NCBI GenBank assembly: GCA_016788295.1
Contig: JAEUSY010000061.1
Location: 1-64,000 of the forward strand
Length of the DNA stretch: 64,000 nt
Direction of reading: 5' to 3'
Source of the DNA: Flavobacteriales bacterium
Lineage (GTDB): Bacteria > Bacteroidota > Bacteroidia > Flavobacteriales_F > PHOS-HE28
The stretch's first letter is position 1. Each line of letters begins with the position of its first letter. Below the pieces are notes generated by a model. The model saw only the letters and a program-made list of their open reading frames with translations. It was not told the DNA's origin and did not search any database. Of this stretch, positions 26,190 to 34,747 are shown one piece after another. The translations under genes were made by a program, and so were the position numbers.

Positions 26190-26693
26190 CGATCGTATGG
26201 CGCCTTCGTACGATCGTATGGCACCGTGATACGATCGCATGAAGCCAGCGCACGATCGTATGGCGCCGTGATACGATCGCATGAAGCCAGCGCACGATCG
26301 TATGGCGCCGTGATACGATCGCATGAAGCGAGCGTACGATCGTATGGCACCGAGATACGATCGCATGAAGCCAGCGCACAATCGTATGGCGCCGTGATAC
26401 GATCGCATGAAGCAAGCGGACGATCGTATGGCGCCGTGATACGATCGCATGAAGCCAGCGTACGATCGTATGGCGCCGTGATGCGATCGCATGAAGCCAG
26501 CGCACGATCGTATGGCGCCGTGATACGATCGCATGAAGCCTGCGTACGATCGTATGGCGCCGTGATACGCTCGCATGAAGCAAGCGGACGATCGTATGGC
26601 GCCGTGATACGCTCGCATGAAGCCTGCGTACGATCGTATGGCGCTGTGATACGATCGGATGAAGCCAGCGTGCGATCGTATGGAGGGTCAAGA
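26190..26693. repeat. Satellite of 24 exact 21-bp units with CGATCG at every start
   Basis: Every 21 bp from 26190 to 26673 a unit begins with CGATCG (three carry a single change: CAATCG once, CGCTCG twice). From the second unit onward two types alternate, one like CGATCGTATGGCGCCGTGAT and one like CGATCGCATGAAGCCAGCGC, giving a 42-bp higher period. There is not one insertion or deletion in 504 bp. Where a unit ends in TA, the palindrome TACGATCGTA arises. One plus frame and all three minus frames are open, encoding heptapeptide repeats (RSYGAVI RSHEASA; APYDRTL ASCDRIT). This argues that openness is a by-product of the period. Confidence 0.95.
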
Positions 26694-26763
26694 AGAGGGG
26701 GTGTTGCGGCCATTTGTTGCAAATAGCTGCGGGCCTTGCTGGGCGCGGGTTTCAGGCGGCCAT

Positions 26764-26807
26764 CTACCGGCTGGCCGGTAGGGGTTGGCCTACCGGCCAG
26801 CCGGTAG
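26764..26807. promoter_or_regulatory. Nested perfect palindrome / tandem operator-like sites
   Basis: Left arm 26764-26782 and right arm 26789-26807 are perfect 19-bp inverted repeats with a 6-nt spacer. Each arm contains its own palindrome CTACCGGC-NN-GCCGGTAG, so two identical 18-bp dyads lie 26 bp apart (starts 26764 and 26790). It is located 60 bp before the fibronectin type III gene and 70 bp after the 21-bp array. It could be a paired operator, or simply a stable cruciform or REP-like element. Confidence 0.6.
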
Positions 26808-26866
26808 GTTTTGAACGATGGGCCGCCCGGCTGCGCTTAAGGGTCAAACTTCAAAAAACTGAAGCC

Positions 26867-27499
26867 ATGAAGAAAGTAGTGTACATCGTGAAACCCGGGA
26901 TCGCGCGGGTCACCTTCAAAGCCTTGGTGGGAAAGGCTCGTAACAGCGTAACGATGATGACCGGCAACCCGGCCTTCCCCACGCCCAACCCGACACTGGA
27001 CATGGTGACGGAAGGCGCGGACAAGTTGGCCAAGGCGGACGAGGCCTTCGACTTCACGCGCAGCAAACTGGCCAAAACGGACCGCGACAATGCCTTCGCG
27101 GACATGAAAAGCCTGTACCGCGACCTCGGCGCGTACGTACAGGTGGCCAGCGAAGGCAAAAAGGAGTTGATCGAGAGCGCAGGTTTCGATGTGGTGCGCC
27201 GCCCCGAACCGCCTGCACTGCCCGAGGCCCCGCAGAACGTGATGGCCCTGGCCACCAAGTACTTCGGCGAGATCGAGGTGCGCTGGGGCGCCAGCAAGGG
27301 TCGCCGCATCTACAAGTTGTACCAGACCGAGGGCGACCCCTCTGTGGAGACCGGCTGGGAGCTGATCGCTGAAACGGGCAAGAACCGCATGCTGGTGAAG
27401 GGCCTGGAGCGGTTCAAGACCTACAGTTTCCGGGTGGTGGCCGTGGGTGCCGCCGGAGTGAGCACCGCCAGCGACGCAGCCAGCGCAACGGCTGCCTAA
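26867..27499 (+). CDS. Fibronectin type III domain protein
   Basis: A 210-residue protein from ATG 26867 (MKKVVYIVKPGIARVTFKAL). Residues ~1-110 are helical and resemble the four-helix N-domain often seen in Bacteroidota FN3 proteins (GADKLAKADEAFDFTRSKLA, DMKSLYRDLGAYVQVAS). Residues ~118-210 form a fibronectin type III beta-sandwich (APQNVMALATKYFGEIEVRW ... LERFKTYSFRVVAVGAAGVS). There is no signal peptide. The role is unknown; it is probably a binding or structural protein. The gene is preceded by the nested palindrome and followed by a long hairpin that should act as terminator. Confidence 0.85.
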   Translation: MKKVVYIVKPGIARVTFKALVGKARNSVTMMTGNPAFPTPNPTLDMVTEGADKLAKADEAFDFTRSKLAKTDRDNAFADMKSLYRDLGAYVQVASEGKKELIESAGFDVVRRPEPPALPEAPQNVMALATKYFGEIEVRWGASKGRRIYKLYQTEGDPSVETGWELIAETGKNRMLVKGLERFKTYSFRVVAVGAAGVSTASDAASATAA

Positions 27500-27519
27500 C
27501 ACGCTCGCATGCACGATGC

Positions 27520-27567
27520 CCGTCCCCCGGGTCCACCAGCCGCCGGTTGGTGGATGCCGGGGGACGG
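27520..27567 (+). terminator. Long GC-rich hairpin after the FN3 gene
   Basis: CCGTCCCCCGG ... TCCACCA pairs with TGGTGGA ... CCGGGGGACGG, an interrupted stem of about 18 bp. There is no T-run, so it may stabilise the mRNA end rather than be a classic terminator. Confidence 0.5.
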
Positions 27568-27693
27568 TCGTTCAGGACCTGCGCAGCGGTGGCCCGACGA
27601 AAGAGCCTGCCTGCCGAAGGCACGGGGGACCCTGCGCCGGAACCCGAACAACAAGGTCACTTAACCACGTAGAACACTTGTCCATCAACACCC

Positions 27694-28494
27694 ATGCACC
27701 CCTCCATCACGATAAGCCCATTGTTACCCACCGAGGTGGACACGGCCTACCCGCTCTGCGCCGATGAGCCGGCGCTGCACGGCCAGTTGCTGTGGCACGT
27801 GTACACGCCCGATGCCCACGCCGTGAAGGCCGTGGTGGACGGCGAGCTGTGCGCCTTTGCCTATGCCCACGCGCACGCCACCACGGGCTGGGTGCGCGAG
27901 GTGTTCGTACATCCCGGCCACTTCGGCACGGGGGTGGGCACGGCGCTGGTGCAGGCGCTGGTGCAATGGTTGGTGGCGCGCGGCACCACGGCGCAGGGCG
28001 TGGTGGCGGCACCGGGCACCGAGCATTTCTTCGCGCGCCTGGGCTTTGTGCCCGAACTGGAACTGCTGGGCTACAGCGGCGGCCGCTTCAAGCAGGCGCA
28101 GTACGACGAGGTGGTGTCGCTGGAGCCGCAGCACCTGCTGGGCGTGCTGCACCTGGACCGCAAGGTGTGCGGCGAGGACCGCAGCACCTGGCTGCGCGAG
28201 CACCTGTACCTGGGCAACGTGTGGGCCGAGGGCACGCAGGTGCGGGGTTTCCTGCTGCCGCTGGCGGGCCGTGGCCTCATAGTGGCCGATGCGCCGCTGG
28301 TGGGCCTGGAGCTGCAGCGCTGGCTGTGGCCGGTGCAGCACGAGCTGGTGCTGCCCGTGGGCGCCGTGCAGGCCCACGCGCACCTGCTGGACCTGGGCCA
28401 CACCACGCGCCCCGTGGGCCTGCGCATGTGGCGCGGTCCCGCCCCGCTGCTGCACCCCGAGCGCGTGTTCGCCTGGCCGCAGGGGTGGGGGTGA
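27694..28494 (+). CDS. GNAT-family N-acetyltransferase
   Basis: A 266-residue protein. Residues ~10-140 form a GNAT domain: VREVFVHPGHFGTGVGTALV contains the acetyl-CoA-binding (R/Q)xxGxG/A-type loop (HFGTGVGTAL), and HFFARLGFVPE is the usual C-terminal strand. Residues ~150-266 form a second, GNAT-related or sterol-carrier-like half (WLREHLYLGNVWAEGTQVRG). It transfers an acetyl group to an unknown amine in the cytoplasm. The ATG gives a normal start. A strong hairpin at 28523 separates it from the convergent secreted-protein gene. Confidence 0.88.
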   Translation: MHPSITISPLLPTEVDTAYPLCADEPALHGQLLWHVYTPDAHAVKAVVDGELCAFAYAHAHATTGWVREVFVHPGHFGTGVGTALVQALVQWLVARGTTAQGVVAAPGTEHFFARLGFVPELELLGYSGGRFKQAQYDEVVSLEPQHLLGVLHLDRKVCGEDRSTWLREHLYLGNVWAEGTQVRGFLLPLAGRGLIVADAPLVGLELQRWLWPVQHELVLPVGAVQAHAHLLDLGHTTRPVGLRMWRGPAPLLHPERVFAWPQGWG

Positions 28495-28522
28495 GGGCAC
28501 GTGGAACGGTGTACGAATGACA

Positions 28523-28550
28523 AGCGCCCCGGCCTGCTGGCCGGGGCGCT
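28523..28550. terminator. Bidirectional GC-rich terminator hairpin
   Basis: AGCGCCCCGGC and GCCGGGGCGCT pair perfectly (11 bp) around a short loop, followed by CGTTGTT. It lies between two convergent genes. Confidence 0.75.
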
Positions 28551-28577
28551 CGTTGTTAGAGGCCATGAGTGAGCCGA

Positions 28578-31500
28578 TCACTTGGCGATCACCAGTCGCT
28601 CGGTAAAGCGCAACGTGCCAGCGGTGATGTTCACCATGTACAGGCCGTCGGCCATTTCGCCGAGGCTCAGCACTTGGTACACCATGCCGTCGTTCACAGC
28701 CATTGTGCGGCTGCTTACGCGGGCGACGCTCAGGTCGAAGATGTCCACGCTGATCGTCTCCACGCCCTCTTCCACTGCGCTCAGGCTCACGGTGAGCTGC
28801 TCGCCGTTGTTGGGGTTCGGGAACATCGCCAGCTTGGCATCGCCCGTGCTCGTGGCGCTTCCACCGTTCAGCGCCATGGCGGTGCTGCCCGTGATCGTCA
28901 CGTTGCACTCATCGCCCCAGGGCAGGCTGGTAATGCACCACACACCGTTCTTGAAGGCACGCACCTGCACTTGGTAGGTACCATTGGGCAGGGCAGGGCT
29001 CCAGTTCAATTGCAGCACTGGCGAGGTCGAGTTGCGGATCACTGGAGCGGCCAGTTCAGCATTGTACCAACGGAACTGGTATTGCGTGGTGCCGACCACG
29101 GGATTGGCCACCACTTTGCTCAGCGAGCTGCCGCCCCAGCTGCGGGTAACGCCACAGCTGTAGTTGGCATTGCCGGGACTGTCCACAAGCTTGGTGAGGG
29201 GGCAGGCCGCACGCACCGGGTCGATCATGAAGCGGCATACGGGACCCCAGGCGCTGTTCACGCCGGCCACGCGGCTGCGCACCTTCACGTTCATCAGCAC
29301 GTTGGCGGGGATCTGGTTGGGGCTCCAGTTGTTGATGCGGGCGTGGCAGGCACGCGTTGCACCCGTGCCGAAGCCGTCGCTGGTGGCATGGCTACGGAAC
29401 TTGGCGTAGCCGTAGGTGCCGTTCGGATCGAACCACCAGAACTGGTAACCGCTCGTGGTGTTCGTTACGCCGAACTGGGCGCTCACAGCAGGGTTCTCGG
29501 CAGCAACAATGAACTGGTTATTCACCCAGTCCAGCTTGTCGCAGCTGGTGAAGATCAGTTTGTCGGTGCCCAGGGGCAGGCAGAAACCGCCGTTACCGAT
29601 CACTGCGCTCACGCTGCCGAAGGCACCATTGCCGGTGTTGTCCAGGATGCGCTGCCCGTTGGGACCTGCCGTGCGCAGGACGTAGCCTCCGTTGGCGATG
29701 CCATCACCCGCAGCATCGCTCACCACCAATCGATAACAACCAACGGGCACACAAAGCGCTTCCGTGATGGTCGCACCGGGAGTACCGTCGGCATATGGGC
29801 CACCCTGATCGGCCACCGCATTGGTGCCTTGCTCGAGGAGTGTCCACGTCGTCTGGCTTCCGAAGGCGTCGAGCGTGAGGTTCAGCGCCAGTTGCTCGGT
29901 GCAACTGGTCACCGGTGTGCCGGCACAGACGCAATTGCTGTCCACCACATCGTTGATGGTGCCCGCATTGCCATCGTCGCAGGCCGAGCCCGGTTCGGGG
30001 TTGTTCGGGCACACATCGTTCGCATCGCACACGCCATCGCTGTCGGTGTCCTGGAAGGTGCCCGCGCAGTTGCAGTTAGCGTCCAGCACGTCGTTGATGG
30101 TGCAGGCATTGCCGTCGTTGCAAGGCGAGCCGACCTGGCCAGCCACGTTCGGGCAGCTGTCATTGGCATCGCAGACGCCGTCGCTATCCGAATCCTGGAA
30201 GGTGCCCGCGCAGTTGCAGTTGGCGTCCAGCACGTCGTTGATCGTGCAGGCATTGCCGTCGTTGCAGGGCGAGCCGACCTGGCCAGCCACGTTCGGGCAG
30301 CTGTCATTCGCGTCGCAAACCCCGTCGTTGTCGCTATCCGCGAAGGTGCCGACACAATTGCAGTTGGCGTCCACCGTATCGTTGATCGTGCAGGCATTGC
30401 CATCGTTGCAGGGCGAGCCGACCTGGCCAGCCACGCTCGGGCAGCTGTCATTGGCGTCGCAGACCCCGTCGTTGTCGCTATCCGCGAAGGTGCCCACACA
30501 ATTGCAGTTGGCGTCCACCGTATCGTTGATGGTACATGCATTGTTGTCATTACAAACTGAACCAGGCGCCACACCGCCAAAGCAGAGATCTGGCAATGGC
30601 GAGTCGGTATCGGCGATCGTGAACTCACGGAAGGAGCTGACACCCGTCAACGATCGAACGTAGGGGCCTGTCCCGGAGGCTGCCGCGAAAGGGGTTGCCG
30701 ACCAGTCCAGCCCATCATAGCGGTGAACGGCGCAATTGCTCCGATCGAAGCCCACACCTTCATCACTGCTGTTCCATTGCAGCCCGATCGTTGCTTGATT
30801 GCCACCACTGATCTGTTCGGTGACCACCCAGGTACGTTCCACCTGCTCCCCGGTGATCACGGGCCCCGTTGGTGCTCCAGGCGCACCATATTCACCATAC
30901 ACACTGTTCAGCACGCGTACCGAATACCGTTCAGAAGGTCCGCTCGTGTTGCTGATCGTCACCGGCAGATAGCTGGTAGCAGTACCGACAGGGAACGAGA
31001 AATCGGCTGCATTGATGGGCAGGATACGTTGCAGGCTTCCTGGTCCTTCAGCAATGATGTAGCTGCTGGCGGAACCACCGCTGATCGCTCCACTTATGGC
31101 ATTGGTAAGGAGCAGGTCACCGCTACCCAAGGCAATACGGCCATTGGTGAGCGTCAGTGTGCCATTCACGACCTGACCACCTCCCAAGGTAAGGCCATTG
31201 GGATTGTTCAACGACAGGTTGGTGATGGTGCCTGTACCATTGAGCACCTGCGCGGCCGTTCCTGCGAAATTCAGCGCGGTCACTGTGATGTTCCCATTGT
31301 TGGTGATGGAACTTCCAGTGAAGTTGGTCATGCTCCCGATCAGGTTGCCTCCAGCAGCGATGGAATAGGTGCCTGAATTGGTGCCGGCTGCAAAGTGGTT
31401 GAAGGTGGCGCCATTGGCGATGTTCAGGCTCCCGGTATGGTTGAACACGGTGCTCTGGTTGAGCTGCCCAGCGTTGAGGTTGAACGTACCGGCGTTATTG

Positions 31501-32387
31501 AACGGAACACAGCAGCCGATGCCCTTCAATGCCGGGTTGTTCACATTGATGACACCTCCTGCATTGTTGTTCCATGCTTGCCCGCCAGCACCATTATTGA
31601 CGAACTGGCCTGCCGTTGACCCGTTCACGTTCAATACACCATTGTTATTGAACGCAGCGTTGGCTGAGTTCAGATTAATGTTCCCATTGGTGACCGTGAG
31701 GGTGCCGTTGTTCGTGAGCTGGGCGGCGAACGAAGCGTGGAAAATGGTGATCGCCCCTTGCACCGAGATGGTGCCGTTGTTGGTAAGCCCGAGCACCTCA
31801 TCAAGCCCGCCGTTCGCAGTGATGGTCCCTTCGTTCACCAGAAAATTGGACACTCGGAGGACCGTTGAGCTGGTCAGGGTGCCACCGGCCTGGATGGTCA
31901 GGGGGGCGAAAACTGCGGAACTGCCCGAAGGGCCGGTCAAGAGGATGGATCCGCTGGAGCCGACGACCACTGCCCCACAGCAACCGATACTACCGCATCC
32001 GGATTGCCCCTCATAAACACCCAGGATCGTGACATCCACGGCCGCAGCGCCATCATTGAACGTATGACATCCGGACTGATTGGTCAGGTTCGCACCGGCC
32101 TCTACGGTAAGGTCGTCCATGACAATGCTACCCACCGCATTGGTGAGCGTGACAGTGTGGGGTGAGCGCACTTGGATGGAAGTGCTGTTGGTAGCTGTCG
32201 GATAGGTGATCGCTGCGACCCAGTTCGTACCATCGAACCGTTGCCAGGTACTGGCGTTGTGCCAAAGGCCGGAGGCCGTGCTGCGATACATATCCTGCGC
32301 AGTGGCCGTCATTGCAAGCAGCAGGCCGAGCAGGATGGAACAGCATGTGTACCGCACTGTTCCGCGCGGTCGTTCAGAAATTTTCAT
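28578..32387 (-). CDS. Very large secreted adhesin-like protein with TSP3-like repeats and T9SS sorting domain
   Basis: A 1269-residue protein with an N-terminal signal (LGLLLAMTATAQDMYRS). Residues ~50-480 are a T/N/G-rich, right-handed beta-helix-like region with repeated NNGT words. Residues ~600-800 hold four to five 48-residue repeats of the thrombospondin type 3 / calcium-binding kind (DSDNDGVCDANDSCPNVAGQ followed by CNDGNACTIND). Later come two SbsA/FN3-like blocks. The C-terminus is a type IX sorting domain (LAMFPNPNNGEQLTVSL ... FTERLVIAK). It should be exported across the outer membrane and displayed or released, probably for adhesion. It stands alone between two strong terminators. 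Confidence 0.93.
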   Translation of the reverse strand: MKISERPRGTVRYTCCSILLGLLLAMTATAQDMYRSTASGLWHNASTWQRFDGTNWVAAITYPTATNSTSIQVRSPHTVTLTNAVGSIVMDDLTVEAGANLTNQSGCHTFNDGAAAVDVTILGVYEGQSGCGSIGCCGAVVVGSSGSILLTGPSGSSAVFAPLTIQAGGTLTSSTVLRVSNFLVNEGTITANGGLDEVLGLTNNGTISVQGAITIFHASFAAQLTNNGTLTVTNGNINLNSANAAFNNNGVLNVNGSTAGQFVNNGAGGQAWNNNAGGVINVNNPALKGIGCCVPFNNAGTFNLNAGQLNQSTVFNHTGSLNIANGATFNHFAAGTNSGTYSIAAGGNLIGSMTNFTGSSITNNGNITVTALNFAGTAAQVLNGTGTITNLSLNNPNGLTLGGGQVVNGTLTLTNGRIALGSGDLLLTNAISGAISGGSASSYIIAEGPGSLQRILPINAADFSFPVGTATSYLPVTISNTSGPSERYSVRVLNSVYGEYGAPGAPTGPVITGEQVERTWVVTEQISGGNQATIGLQWNSSDEGVGFDRSNCAVHRYDGLDWSATPFAAASGTGPYVRSLTGVSSFREFTIADTDSPLPDLCFGGVAPGSVCNDNNACTINDTVDANCNCVGTFADSDNDGVCDANDSCPSVAGQVGSPCNDGNACTINDTVDANCNCVGTFADSDNDGVCDANDSCPNVAGQVGSPCNDGNACTINDVLDANCNCAGTFQDSDSDGVCDANDSCPNVAGQVGSPCNDGNACTINDVLDANCNCAGTFQDTDSDGVCDANDVCPNNPEPGSACDDGNAGTINDVVDSNCVCAGTPVTSCTEQLALNLTLDAFGSQTTWTLLEQGTNAVADQGGPYADGTPGATITEALCVPVGCYRLVVSDAAGDGIANGGYVLRTAGPNGQRILDNTGNGAFGSVSAVIGNGGFCLPLGTDKLIFTSCDKLDWVNNQFIVAAENPAVSAQFGVTNTTSGYQFWWFDPNGTYGYAKFRSHATSDGFGTGATRACHARINNWSPNQIPANVLMNVKVRSRVAGVNSAWGPVCRFMIDPVRAACPLTKLVDSPGNANYSCGVTRSWGGSSLSKVVANPVVGTTQYQFRWYNAELAAPVIRNSTSPVLQLNWSPALPNGTYQVQVRAFKNGVWCITSLPWGDECNVTITGSTAMALNGGSATSTGDAKLAMFPNPNNGEQLTVSLSAVEEGVETISVDIFDLSVARVSSRTMAVNDGMVYQVLSLGEMADGLYMVNITAGTLRFTERLVIAK

Positions 32388-32577
32388 GGGCAGTGAGCTA
32401 TTGTGAGTAGTTCGTTCTCAATGCGTCAAATGGAGCCATATACGTCACTGCGCACAATACCGGGAAACCTTGAATTCCGCAGCACTTCGATACCTCGGTG
32501 GTGCGATCACATGAGGAACGTTACAGACATGCAAAGGGCCCCCGACCGTGAGCCTCGTGCACGTGGAACGAAAAGGG

Positions 32578-32607
32578 AAAGCCCCGGCGGAATGCCGGGG
32601 CTTTTTT
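32578..32607 (-). terminator. Strong terminator hairpin
   Basis: GCCCCGGC and GCCGGGGC pair perfectly around GGAAT. There are six T on the plus strand and a T-rich tail on the minus strand. It lies just downstream of the minus-strand gene ending at 32632. Confidence 0.75.
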
Positions 32608-32631
32608 GGTGGTGGTGTAGGCGTGTGCGCG

Positions 32632-33576
32632 TTACGGTTTCACGAAGCGCATGGTATGGGTGCCGTGCTCGCCGGTGATGCGCAACAGGTAGCTGCCGCT
32701 GGCCAGGGTGCTGATGTCCCAGTTGCGGTGCATGGTGCCGGCCACGCTCCAGGTGCTGAGGTCGCGCACCAGGGCGCCGCTGAGGTCCAGCACCTCCAGC
32801 TGCAGCGTGCGTGCGGCATCGCTGTTCATGCGCAGGCCGAGCTGGTCGGTGACCGGGTTCGGGAAGAGCAGCAGGTCGGTGATGCCCGGCAGTTCCTCCA
32901 CGCTCACTGTGGAAGAGAAGGCGGTGGTGAGCGGCACGCTCCACGTGCCATTGGCACCACTGAAGCGGATGGTGAAGGTGTGGTCGCCGGCCGGCACGCC
33001 GGTGGGCAGGTCGGCAAGGAGGTCCACAACGCCATTGGGGCCAATGGAGCCGCTCGTGAGGTCGGCGATCTCGTCATCGATCCAGTATTCATAGCCGTTC
33101 ACCAGGCCTGCGTTCTTCACGAAGAGCGCCGTCGTTGGCACGCTCCACTCGCCATCGGCGTCGCGGAACTGCAGCGTGACCGTATTGTAGTCCTTCGTCA
33201 GCGTGCCGGGGTCGATGAGTCCGTTCAGGTCCACCAACGCGTTGGGTCCGATGCTCGCTGTTGTCAGCGTGGCCACATCGTCGTTCACCCAGAAACGATA
33301 CCCCGTGAGCACCTTGCCACTGCGGGTGAAGTGCTTGGTCTGCGGCACGCTCCAGTCGCCGTTGGTGTCGCGCACCTGGTAGCTCACCATGTGGTAGCCA
33401 GGGGCCATCGCGCCCGTAGGCCAGTTCGCCACGAGGGTCAGTTCATCCGTAACGGCCACACTGGTGGTCACCGCACTTGCTGCGTTGTCATCGAACCAGT
33501 AGCGGTAACCATTGATCTGTTGCGCCTGCACGCTGCACATGGCCGCGAGCGCAGGCAATAGCATCAAGCTGCGCAT
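32632..33576 (-). CDS. Secreted three-repeat protein with T9SS sorting domain
   Basis: A 314-residue protein with signal peptide MRSLMLLPALAAMCSVQAQ. Three ~75-residue repeats follow, each starting with a YxYW(F/I/V)(D/N)D pattern (GYRYWFDDNAAS, GYRFWVNDDVAT, GYEYWIDDEIAD) and ending in (G/E)(D/E)WSVP or GTWSVP. From about residue 232 comes the type IX sorting domain (LLLFPNPVTDQLGLRM ... HTMRFVKP). The gene starts 3 bp after the beta-helix gene ends, so it is the second gene of that operon, whose promoter carries the candidate ECF motif. The ligand is unknown. Confidence 0.9.
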   Translation of the reverse strand: MRSLMLLPALAAMCSVQAQQINGYRYWFDDNAASAVTTSVAVTDELTLVANWPTGAMAPGYHMVSYQVRDTNGDWSVPQTKHFTRSGKVLTGYRFWVNDDVATLTTASIGPNALVDLNGLIDPGTLTKDYNTVTLQFRDADGEWSVPTTALFVKNAGLVNGYEYWIDDEIADLTSGSIGPNGVVDLLADLPTGVPAGDHTFTIRFSGANGTWSVPLTTAFSSTVSVEELPGITDLLLFPNPVTDQLGLRMNSDAARTLQLEVLDLSGALVRDLSTWSVAGTMHRNWDISTLASGSYLLRITGEHGTHTMRFVKP

Positions 33577-33579
33577 GGC

Positions 33580-34668
33580 TCAGTTGGGTTGCGCGGCCAC
33601 GCGGATGTTCACCGGCAGATCGCCATTGGGGTTGGTGGCGGGTGCGATCACCGCGCTGCGGTAGTGCGGGTTGTAGGGCACGCCTCCGGGCTTGTAGGGC
33701 GATGAGGTGCCGTAGATGCCCGCGTCGGTGCCATCCGTGCCGATCGCAATACCAGGGCCGCCGGGCGCCATGTGCAGGTCATCGGTCACTTCATAGAACC
33801 CGTTGGTCTCTGAAACGAAGACCGTGGACTGCACCACGCCCTCCAGGTTGTTGGACAGAACAGCGCCAGGGGCTGAGCTTGCTATGGTCGCATTCGGGGT
33901 GATGTTGTTCTCCAGAACGCAATTGGCGCAGCCGAAAGTGGCGTAGCCCCCACTGGTCTGGATGTACGAATTGCGGATGATCGCACCGTAGGTGTTCTGG
34001 ATGGTGCCGAGCACCACGCAATTCTCCACCTGCAAGCCGCCCGCGAAGAAGGACACGATGGCAATGGTATTGAACCCATTGGCGGCGATGGTCCGCGTGA
34101 CGGTGGCCGTATGGTTCTCACCGATCAACTGGCCCTTGAGAACGCACTCATCGATGATGGTGTTGGTGTTGGCCGAAGGAGAATTGGGATATCCGAGCAC
34201 CAGGTGGCGTTGGAACCAGCAGCGTTGGAAGACGATGCCTGTTGGGGCATCGTTGGCGATCGAGTTCCCGAATTGCACGCTGGTGGTGTTCGAGGAGCCA
34301 TCCCATTGGGTGCGGGTGAACCGGATACCCGTGAAGGTGCTGCCCGATGCGGCTGTGAGGATGTACAACGGTTGGTTCACTTCTACACCGTTCAGGGTGG
34401 TCACACCGGTGGTTTGCGAACTGTCAGGGATGATCCCCGCACCGATGAAGTGCAGCTCCTTGTCGATCACCAGGCCACCGGTATAGGGGAAGGTGCCTCC
34501 GCTGAAATAGAGCTTGTCACCTGCTTGTGCAGCTGTTACCGCTGAGGTGAGGTCGGTGAACACCTGTGGTGCACCGCTGCCTTGGAGCACGATGCGTTGG
34601 AGCTGGGCCTGTGCGCCCACGCTGAGCAGGAGCGCTGCGGAGAAAAGGAGTGTACGGTCGGTTCTCAT
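33580..34668 (-). CDS. Secreted right-handed beta-helix protein
   Basis: A 362-residue protein with signal peptide (LLFSAALLLSVGAQAQ). A pectate-lyase-like right-handed beta-helix fold is suggested by the start VFTDLTSAVTAAQAGDKLYF, which is typical of this fold, and by repeated short strands with N/T/G turns (TFTGIRFTRTQW, GIVFQRCWFQRH, QVENCVVLGTIQN, CVLENNITPN). No sorting-domain PNP motif is visible, and no catalytic site was recognised. It is the first gene of an operon with the three-repeat protein. The motif GTTCACAT-N12-CCCGAT lies 29-54 bp upstream of its ATG, in sense orientation. Confidence 0.88.
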   Translation of the reverse strand: MRTDRTLLFSAALLLSVGAQAQLQRIVLQGSGAPQVFTDLTSAVTAAQAGDKLYFSGGTFPYTGGLVIDKELHFIGAGIIPDSSQTTGVTTLNGVEVNQPLYILTAASGSTFTGIRFTRTQWDGSSNTTSVQFGNSIANDAPTGIVFQRCWFQRHLVLGYPNSPSANTNTIIDECVLKGQLIGENHTATVTRTIAANGFNTIAIVSFFAGGLQVENCVVLGTIQNTYGAIIRNSYIQTSGGYATFGCANCVLENNITPNATIASSAPGAVLSNNLEGVVQSTVFVSETNGFYEVTDDLHMAPGGPGIAIGTDGTDAGIYGTSSPYKPGGVPYNPHYRSAVIAPATNPNGDLPVNIRVAAQPN

Positions 34669-34696
34669 GGGGATTCGTGTTGGGTTTCAGCGATAC

Positions 34697-34722
34697 ATCG
34701 GGGCAGGTGCGGGAATGTGAAC
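34697..34722 (-). promoter_or_regulatory. Candidate ECF-sigma promoter, copy a
   Basis: On the minus strand GTTCACAT, 12 nt, then CCCGAT, ending 28 nt before ATG 34668. Same elements and same spacing as at 37218-37243 and 37269-37294. Confidence 0.6.
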
Positions 34723-34747
34723 GATCGCGCTGCCGGCTGCCAGCGCC

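Noticed and set aside
26190-26693. CRISPR array
   Set aside because: There are no unique spacers; all units are related, and no cas gene is nearby.
26142-26726. Open frames on both strands through the 21-bp array as proteins (heptapeptide repeats)
   Set aside because: Four frames are open at once because the period is a multiple of three. Composition is unnatural and no start signal is seen. Coding remains possible but unsupported.
28569-30560. 663-residue plus-strand open frame
   Set aside because: It is antisense to the large adhesin. Its length comes from GC-rich codons on the opposite strand; no domain or start signal fits.
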